Part shown: piece by piece, positions 9,201 to 11,787 of the stretch | Layout of the letters: the number at the start of each line of letters is the position of its first letter | How positions within the stretch are numbered: the first letter of the stretch is position 1 | Source: Gonium pectorale | Lineage: Eukaryota; Chlorophyta; Chlorophyceae; Chlamydomonadales; Volvocaceae | Reading direction: 5' to 3' | DNA length: 11,787 bases | NCBI GenBank assembly: GCA_001584585.1 | Contig: LSYV01000077.1 | Span: 110,132 to 121,918, forward strand | Program-made: the position numbers and the translations under genes | The notes under the pieces: model-generated | The model's input: the letters and a program-made list of their open reading frames with translations, nothing else | The model's database searches: none | Told to the model about the DNA's origin: nothing

Positions 9201-11268
9201 GGCGCGCCCGCCGCCCCGTCCAGGGCCCTGTAACCTCGAGCTGGTGGGCCCTCACCAGGTCCTGCTTGTTGCGCTCTTCACGCATAGCTACTCGCTCCGC
9301 CAGGGCGAGACCCACGTCCACGTCGCCTTTGAGCCGGTCGTAGTGAGCGCCGGTGCGGGCGCCGCTGGCGGCGCCAGCGGCGGCGGCGCCGCGCCGGCGG
9401 CGGCGGTGGCGGCGGCTGTCGCTGCCGCGCCGGGCGCGCCTTGTCGGGGAGGGCGACCCGGGGAGGTGCGCTGCGCCGCGCATCTCGTCGCGGCTCGCTG
9501 ATACGCGGTGCCAACCTAGTGCGCCTGCAGACGTTTGTGCGGCTCCCGATCCCGATTTTGGCGCCGCAGCTCGGACGTTTCCGCTCGTCCGCCGTCCACC
9601 CCGGGTAATACCAAGGTGCCTACCGCGCCAGTTACCGCCTAATGGTTGGTGGCCCGTACGGTCGTGCCTCCCTTCCCTCACGACGCACGCCCTCCCCCCC
9701 CTTCCGCGCCCGCAGGCGCCAACGGCGCCGCCGCCTTCTGCCGACGAGCCCCGGGACGCGGTGCTCCTGCTGCGCGGCGTGCAGCTGGCCATGATGCCCC
9801 ACCCCCGCCAGCCCGAGTACGAGGACCGCTACGAGTGGAACACCATCTACCACAAGTTCGGCAGCATGGTCGTGACGGCCACCAGCAGGTGCGTCCCTGG
9901 AGGCGTCGGGCGGGGGTGGTGGGCGGGAGTGGTGGGCGAGGTGTGGTTGCGTGGTTTGGACGACTGTATACCGGCGTGGCTGTTGAGCAAGGGGTGTTTC
10001 TCACCCCCCCACCCCCCCCACCCTCCCAACCAACCAACTACCCACCTACCTACCAACCTACCTACCCACCTACCTACCAACCTACCTACCAACCTACCTA
10101 TCCACCTACCTTATCCAACCGACCGGGGTTGACCCATGGAGCCTCCCGACACGATTATTGCCCTCCCGCACTGACCGGCCTCTCCGCCCAACCCGCCGCC
10201 CCGTGCCCCCCGCCCCGGCTTCGGCGCATCCATCGGCCCGCCGCGCCGCAGGCTGTCCGACCAGTGGCGGCGGGTGGAGGCGGCGCTGGTCACTCGGCGG
10301 CTTGGCTCGCTGTGGATCTTCGCGGAGGGGGCGCTGGGGTTGCTCAGGGCGCTGCAGCTGGCGGCCAGGGTGGGTGGGTCCGGGGTGGGGGTGGGGGGAG
10401 GTTGCGCTGCAAGCCACGGGTGGCATCATGGGCTTGGTCCTTTGGGCGGAGGCTCCTACGGTTGCCGCTCCCGTGAGCAGGGGCTGCCGCTCGGGGGCCA
10501 GCGCGGGTCGCCGTCGCAGCCAAGTACCTGCTGGCACGGGTGTGTTTTGCGAGTCGCCCATCCGTCCCATTCGCACCGACCCGCACCCCAACCCTCTAGC
10601 GGTCTCACCAGCGGGATCTGAGCACGCTTGACTCGAACTTTGAAGGGCCAACCCAAGGGAGCGATTACTCTGAAAACGCCGTTCAACCCTATGAATTCTG
10701 CTCCTCACCCCCGCCACCGCCCCCGCGCCTCCCCTAAACCCCTCCCCTCCCTTAACTCGACCAGGCCCGCGAGGCCCTGCTCCAGCGCCACGGCACCACC
10801 CTGTTCGTGGCCGTCGTCACCGCCAGGTGGCCCGAGTCAGACGACGACGACGACGACGGGCGCGACGGCAAGAGCCCGGGCGGCGCGGCGGGCAGGGCGG
10901 CGGGCGACGGGGGCGACTCGCCGCGCCAGGGCGCGGCGGCGCAGCGCGCCCTGTCGGACCTCAGCCGCATGCTGGTCTCTGTGCTTCAGTGGGAGGCGGA
11001 CTGCGCGGCGAAGGGGATGGAGCCGCCGCAGCTGCTGGCCCGGGAGCGCCGCAGGCTGGCGGACTGTGCGCGGACTCTCCGGGAGGAGCTGCTCCGCCCC
11101 GCGGCCGGCGGCGGCGGCGGCGTCCTGCTGAGCTCCAAGGTGCGGCTGGAGCTGCGGCTGATGGAGGCCGAGCCGGGCCGACCCGACCTGCCGAGGCTGC
11201 CGCTGGGGCCGGCGGGGAGGGGAGGCGCTCGGTCGCAGGAGGCGGCGCGCAAGGCGGGTCGGAAGTGA
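3039..11268 (+). CDS. Uncharacterised large multi-exon protein, tandem copy 2 (whole gene, introns included)
   Basis: Reconstructed as nine exons: 3039-~3269, ~3816-4690, 5378-5498, 6200-7357, 7714-7830, 8434-9465, 9716-9888, 10252-10369, 10765-11268. From the second exon on, donors are GTGAGC, GTGAAG, GTGCGG, GTGCGT, GTGCGC, GTGCGT and GTGGGT, and all acceptors end in CAG. All junctions keep frame and no internal stop appears. The product is about 1,440 residues. It has no obvious signal peptide or clear membrane segment. Predicted helical segments alternate with Gly/Ser, Arg/Gln/Glu and Ala/Pro-rich inserts. Helix-rich segments with repeated leucines suggest a scaffold or alpha-solenoid-like fold (inference). 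No catalytic motif was recognised. Exons 7-8 (from about residue 1190) are the least repetitive part and the best query for homology. The same-strand paralogue ends at 849, so the locus is a tandem array. Existence of the gene is well supported; its 5' end is not. Confidence 0.72.
3816..4690 (+). CDS. Second coding exon of copy 2: helical region with Arg/Gln/Glu-rich and Gly/Ser inserts
   Basis: The acceptor is either CGCCCGCAG ending at 3815, preceded by a pyrimidine-rich stretch, or CCCCGCAG ending at 3836. Both keep frame 0. Parts in order: an Ala/Pro/Gly lead; a helical segment from EEAALREAVAALKACVERW through VDDVHFLQHLL and ATWERWLRGAMQEAL (3912-4088); a highly charged R/Q/E/H/G run (4092-4245), possibly coiled or disordered; a Gly/Ser run (4260-4335); then a second helical part with FEEQLRRRTLRESERLA and LLELAMELLAWVAAG. 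WHQLF is at 4593-4607. The donor is GGG|GTGAGC at 4691, which leaves phase 2 and fits the next exon only if that exon starts at 5378. The opposite-strand frame over 3677-5467 is a shadow of this exon. Confidence 0.75.
4693..4826 (+). repeat. 14-bp minisatellite at the start of intron 2
   Basis: About nine units of GCGTGGGAGCGGGG start at 4701 and repeat every 14 bases to 4826, with a partial unit at 4693-4700. The last units carry substitutions (GGGAAT, GGGAGT, GTAGGG). The array begins immediately inside the splice donor GTGAGC of exon 2, so the donor may itself be derived from, or the source of, a repeat unit. Confidence 0.85.
5064..5109 (+). repeat. Two tandem 23-bp units in intron 2
   Basis: Units 5064-5086 and 5087-5109 both begin GATGCCCTGCGGGGCTG and differ at a few bases near the end. 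A third, shortened GATGCCCG follows at 5110. They lie in the middle of intron 2, between the G-rich array and the C-rich tract before the acceptor. Confidence 0.75.
5378..5498 (+). CDS. Third coding exon of copy 2 (short, 40-codon module exon)
   Basis: A long C-rich tract (5277-5351) leads to two in-line acceptors, CCCCGCAG ending at 5366 and CTCCGCAG ending at 5377. Only the second gives the phase (one base completing a Gly codon) that fits the donor at 4691 and opens the frame AVLGLLLLVGDDPAAGG followed by PLWPPEPLACALMVLLRR. The donor is CAG|GTGAAG at 5499, phase 0. The exon is leucine-rich and probably helical. Its length, 121 bases, is close to that of exons at 7714 (117) and 10252 (118), which occupy equivalent places before longer exons. 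Use of the first acceptor would require an unseen extra exon upstream. Confidence 0.7.
5499..6199 (+). other. Intron 3 of copy 2
   Basis: Runs from GTGAAG to CCCTCAG. It holds a 12-bp tandem repeat (5745-5817) and otherwise unremarkable mixed sequence. The segment 6000-6100 is a C/T-rich stretch before the acceptor. The open frame upstream of 6200 continues the exon 4 frame back to about 5930, but it lies on the intron side of a good acceptor and has no coding character. Confidence 0.6.
5745..5817 (+). repeat. Six 12-bp units (GCCACGATCCAT) in intron 3
   Basis: Units start at 5745, 5757, 5769, 5781 (one base longer, GTCCACGATCCAT), 5794 and 5806 (GCCGCGATCCAT). The core CGATCCATG is nearly invariant. 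Because 12 is a multiple of three, it also produces spurious periodic open frames on both strands. Confidence 0.85.
6200..7357 (+). CDS. Fourth coding exon of copy 2: large helical exon with Ala-rich inserts
   Basis: The acceptor is GGCCCTCAG ending at 6199 and the donor CAG|GTGCGG at 7358. Both are phase 0, giving 386 codons. It starts ARVAALNSSHDRAAALRDYA, then PAVLYEALSYAPPLP (6263-6307), the first member of a motif seen again in exon 6. An Ala/Glu/Asp repeat (AEAEADASPAVAAAEAAA region, 6320-6435) follows, then a helical block LSPTHMRWLLTWLRTNPQHL and AAARAVQALWDLWREAAA, a Gly/Asp-rich loop, and a further helical part with AKSSLERWRVSYGTAVHGAL and ARELRAAAEELLPGLLAA. WGRLF lies at 7241-7255, before an acidic EEERQEDEQLE stretch. 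It is unlike any enzyme I know. The region 6440-7360 has the most uniform coding character in the window. Confidence 0.82.
7358..7713 (+). other. Intron 4 of copy 2
   Basis: Runs from GTGCGG to a strong pyrimidine tract and CCCCAG ending at 7713. At about 7430-7480 there is a T-rich patch with repeated TCTTACG (around 7430, 7447 and 7459), unusual for this locus. No gene is seen inside it. Confidence 0.6.
7714..7830 (+). CDS. Fifth coding exon of copy 2 (short, 39-codon module exon)
   Basis: The acceptor TTCCCCGCCCCAG is textbook and the donor is GGG|GTGCGT. Both are phase 0. The peptide begins AARLALKGLAALAGQALP and ends ATGAFLEGCWRG, leucine/alanine-rich and probably helical. Its size and position, between one long exon ending shortly after a WxxLF motif and another starting with PAVLLYE, match exons 3 and 8. 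Sequence identity to those exons is low, so the relation rests on architecture. Confidence 0.72.
7831..8433 (+). other. Intron 5 of copy 2
   Basis: Runs from GTGCGT to CCCCCCACAG. It includes a short G-rich repeat with three GGGGCGGATG copies (about 7907-7950) and ends in a C-rich tract of about 70 bases (8375-8430). Open frames through 7900-8340 on both strands lack coding character and cross the splice sites, so they are not annotated. Confidence 0.6.
8434..9465 (+). CDS. Sixth coding exon of copy 2: helical exon with poly-Ser, acidic and Ala/Gly inserts
   Basis: The acceptor ends at 8433 and the donor GAG|GTGCGC is at 9466. Both are phase 0, giving 344 codons. It starts PSPPPASVIGPAVLLYEFLS (8434-8493), whose PAVLLYEFLS echoes exon 4. 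Then come a Pro/Leu loop, a Ser/Cys-rich run (8624-8690), a conserved-looking helical block (CGDECVIGMLCHSLGVYSRY, then PQLAMALLSAMDIAEENPLL), LQRLIWLVAAAAVI, and an acidic stretch (VDDADADAESDA at 9042-9077). Next are a Pro/Ala loop, a well-ordered segment LELVGPHQVLLVALFTHSYS and HVHVAFEPVVV, and an Ala/Gly tail. An alternative donor GTA|GTGAGC at 9343, also phase 0, would remove the Ala/Gly tail. Confidence 0.78.
9716..9888 (+). CDS. Seventh coding exon of copy 2
   Basis: The acceptor GCGCCCGCAG ends at 9715 (phase 0) and the donor AG|GTGCGT at 9889 leaves phase 2. After a short Pro/Ala start (APTAPPPSADEP) the peptide is unusually free of low complexity: RDAVLLLRGVQLAMM, HPRQPEYEDRYEWNTIYHKF, GSMVVTATS. 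The WNTIY at 9836-9850 is the third W-x-x-[L/I]-[F/Y] instance. Together with exon 8 this is the best segment for remote homology detection. Confidence 0.82.
9889..10251 (+). other. Intron 7 of copy 2
   Basis: Runs from GTGCGT to GCCGCAG. Its first 70 bases are G/T-rich (GGGGGTGGTGGG type) and its second half is C-rich with a CCTA/CCAA tract (10024-10110). The phase-2 junction forms an AGG arginine codon with the first base of the next exon. Confidence 0.7.
10024..10110 (+). repeat. CCTA/CCAA-type pyrimidine-rich repeat in intron 7
   Basis: A tetranucleotide-like repeat of CCAA, CCTA and CCCA blocks runs about 87 bases, with a higher-order unit close to AACCTACCTACC. It follows a run of C (10003-10020). 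It is not the TTTTAGGG-type telomere repeat of these algae. Confidence 0.8.
10252..10369 (+). CDS. Eighth coding exon of copy 2 (short, about 39-codon module exon)
   Basis: The acceptor CGCCGCAG ends at 10251 and the donor AGG|GTGGGT is at 10370. The first base completes an Arg codon (phase 2) and the exon ends in phase 0, the same phases as exon 3. The peptide begins LSDQWRRVEAALVTRRLGSL, then WIFAEGALGLLRALQLAAR, a clear amphipathic helix pattern. It feeds directly into the last exon, whose first residues continue the helix (AREALLQRHG). Confidence 0.82.
10370..10764 (+). other. Intron 8 of copy 2
   Basis: Starts GTGGGTGGGTCCGGGGTGGG and ends with a C-rich tract, a possible branch site TTAAC (10752-10756) and CGACCAG. 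No gene is seen within it. An equivalent intron presumably precedes base 1 in copy 1, just outside the window. Confidence 0.7.
10765..11268 (+). CDS. Terminal coding exon of copy 2, paralogous to bases 1-849
   Basis: The acceptor is ACCAG ending at 10764, the frame is phase 0, and the stop is TGA at 11266-11268, giving 167 residues. It begins AREALLQRHGTTLFVAVVTA, then a poly-Asp run encoded by GAC repeats (10838-10858), a Gly/Ala/Asp linker, a helical segment (LSDLSRMLVSVLQWEAD, then LADCARTLREELL), a glycine run and the shared tail SKVRLELRLMEAEPGRPDLP. It ends KAGRK. The first 72 bases differ from copy 1 at six positions, and the 107 bases at 11116-11222 differ at two. Between them the two copies align only loosely, for example PRQG and LREELL against LRQELF. 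It lacks the Ser/Thr repeat of copy 1. Confidence 0.85.
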   Translation, partial: AREALLQRHGTTLFVAVVTARWPESDDDDDDGRDGKSPGGAAGRAAGDGGDSPRQGAAAQRALSDLSRMLVSVLQWEADCAAKGMEPPQLLARERRRLADCARTLREELLRPAAGGGGGVLLSSKVRLELRLMEAEPGRPDLPRLPLGPAGRGGARSQEAARKAGRK

Positions 11269-11342
11269 GGTGCTGCCTCCACGGGGTACGCAGGGCGGGG
11301 GGGCCAATGGAAGGAATGCAAGGTGTCCTCAGAGGAGAAGCC

Positions 11343-11356
11343 TGGGGGTAAGCAGG
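11343..11356 (+). other. Possible 3' UTR splice donor shared by both copies (copy 2)
   Basis: An identical 14-mer, TGGGGGTAAGCAGG, to the one at 942-955, at a similar distance after the stop. Flanking bases do not align well beyond it. Confidence 0.3.
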
Positions 11357-11685
11357 AGGCGGTCAGGGCGTTGTGATTCGGGGGCGCAGGCCGCTGCACC
11401 AGCTTGTGCCCGGCGTCGGATGAAGGCGCTCAGGCTGTGGCGGAAAGGGAGGTGCGGTGTGGTGGCCGGATGGCCGGATGGTGTGTGGGTTACATGGCTT
11501 GAGCGGGGGTGGGTGGGCCCCGGCGTGTGCTCTGTCCGGGTATGGTAACGGTAGCTGGGTGGCAGGGCGCGGGCGGGCAGGCGGCCGCAGAGTCCTGGCC
11601 CGCGGAGTGCGCTGTTTGGGGCGCTGCAATCTAGGGTCGCTAGCCTTCAAATTTGGAAAGGAGTGGGACCGGACCTTTTGTGCAT

Positions 11686-11735
11686 CTGCGTCAGGGAGCG
11701 GGAGGCACGCGCCGCGGAAGGCGCTCCTGACGCAG
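11686..11735. other. Imperfect inverted repeat, 14-15 bp arms
   Basis: CTGCGTCAGGGAGCG at 11686-11700 pairs with CGCTCCTGACGCAG at 11722-11735, with one bulged G and a loop of 21 bases that is itself GC-rich. No flanking direct repeat was identified, so a miniature transposon is not demonstrated. A structured 3' UTR or small-RNA precursor are alternatives. Confidence 0.55.
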
Positions 11736-11787
11736 GAAGGCTCCTGGCGGGGCTCGCGTGACGAGCTGCCATCGAGTTATTGTGTTG

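Larger units (their letters stand above)
11269..11787 (+). other. 3' flank of copy 2
   Basis: Noncoding, G-rich on the + strand. I see no TGTAA poly(A) motif before the window ends, so the transcript end probably lies further on. It contains a possible shared splice donor (11343-11356) and an imperfect inverted repeat (11686-11735). Open frames here are short and not credible. Confidence 0.6.

Noticed and set aside
10024..10110. CCTA-rich tract as interstitial telomere
   Set aside because: The units are CCTA, CCAA and CCCA, not the CCCTAAAA complement of the algal telomere repeat.
1..11787. High-GC bacterial accessory region or CRISPR-like array
   Set aside because: Coding blocks join only through GT-AG introns, there are no Shine-Dalgarno-led operons, and the tandem repeats lack spacer structure.

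Overview
The window looks like nuclear DNA from a high-GC eukaryote with small GT-AG introns, most likely a volvocine/chlamydomonadalean green alga. This rests on very GC-rich exons, Ala/Gly/Ser/Gln low-complexity protein tracts, introns of about 250-700 bp with GTGAGC/GTGCGT-type donors and C-rich acceptors ending in CAG, many G-rich minisatellites, and a TGTAA motif (the usual poly(A) signal in these algae). A bacterial reading does not work, because the credible coding blocks sit in different frames and join only across splice sites.

Layout. Bases 1-849 are the last coding exon of a + strand gene (copy 1) whose upstream part lies outside the window. Bases 850-3038 are its 3' flank plus an intergenic region: G-rich repeats, a perfect hairpin, short tandem repeats, one TGTAA motif, no convincing gene. 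From about 3039 to 11268 runs a second + strand gene (copy 2), which I reconstruct as nine coding exons: 3039-~3269 (tentative), ~3816-4690, 5378-5498, 6200-7357, 7714-7830, 8434-9465, 9716-9888, 10252-10369 and 10765-11268. From the second exon on, every junction keeps frame without a stop, giving a protein of about 1,440 residues. Bases 11269-11787 are its 3' flank.

The two genes are tandem paralogues in the same orientation. The final exon of copy 2 starts with the same codons as base 1 and ends with a block that matches copy 1 at 105 of 107 bases, while the middle of the exon has diverged strongly and in copy 1 holds an expanded Ser/Thr/Ala/Gly repeat.

I do not recognise the protein family and assign no function. 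The protein looks mostly alpha-helical with disordered inserts. Its most interesting feature is an apparent three-fold internal module: a W-x-x-[L/I]-[F/Y] motif near an exon end, then a short exon of about 39-40 codons, then a longer exon whose start has a hydrophobic segment that in two of three cases reads PAVL(L)YE. This suggests exon-module duplication inside the gene in addition to duplication of the whole gene.
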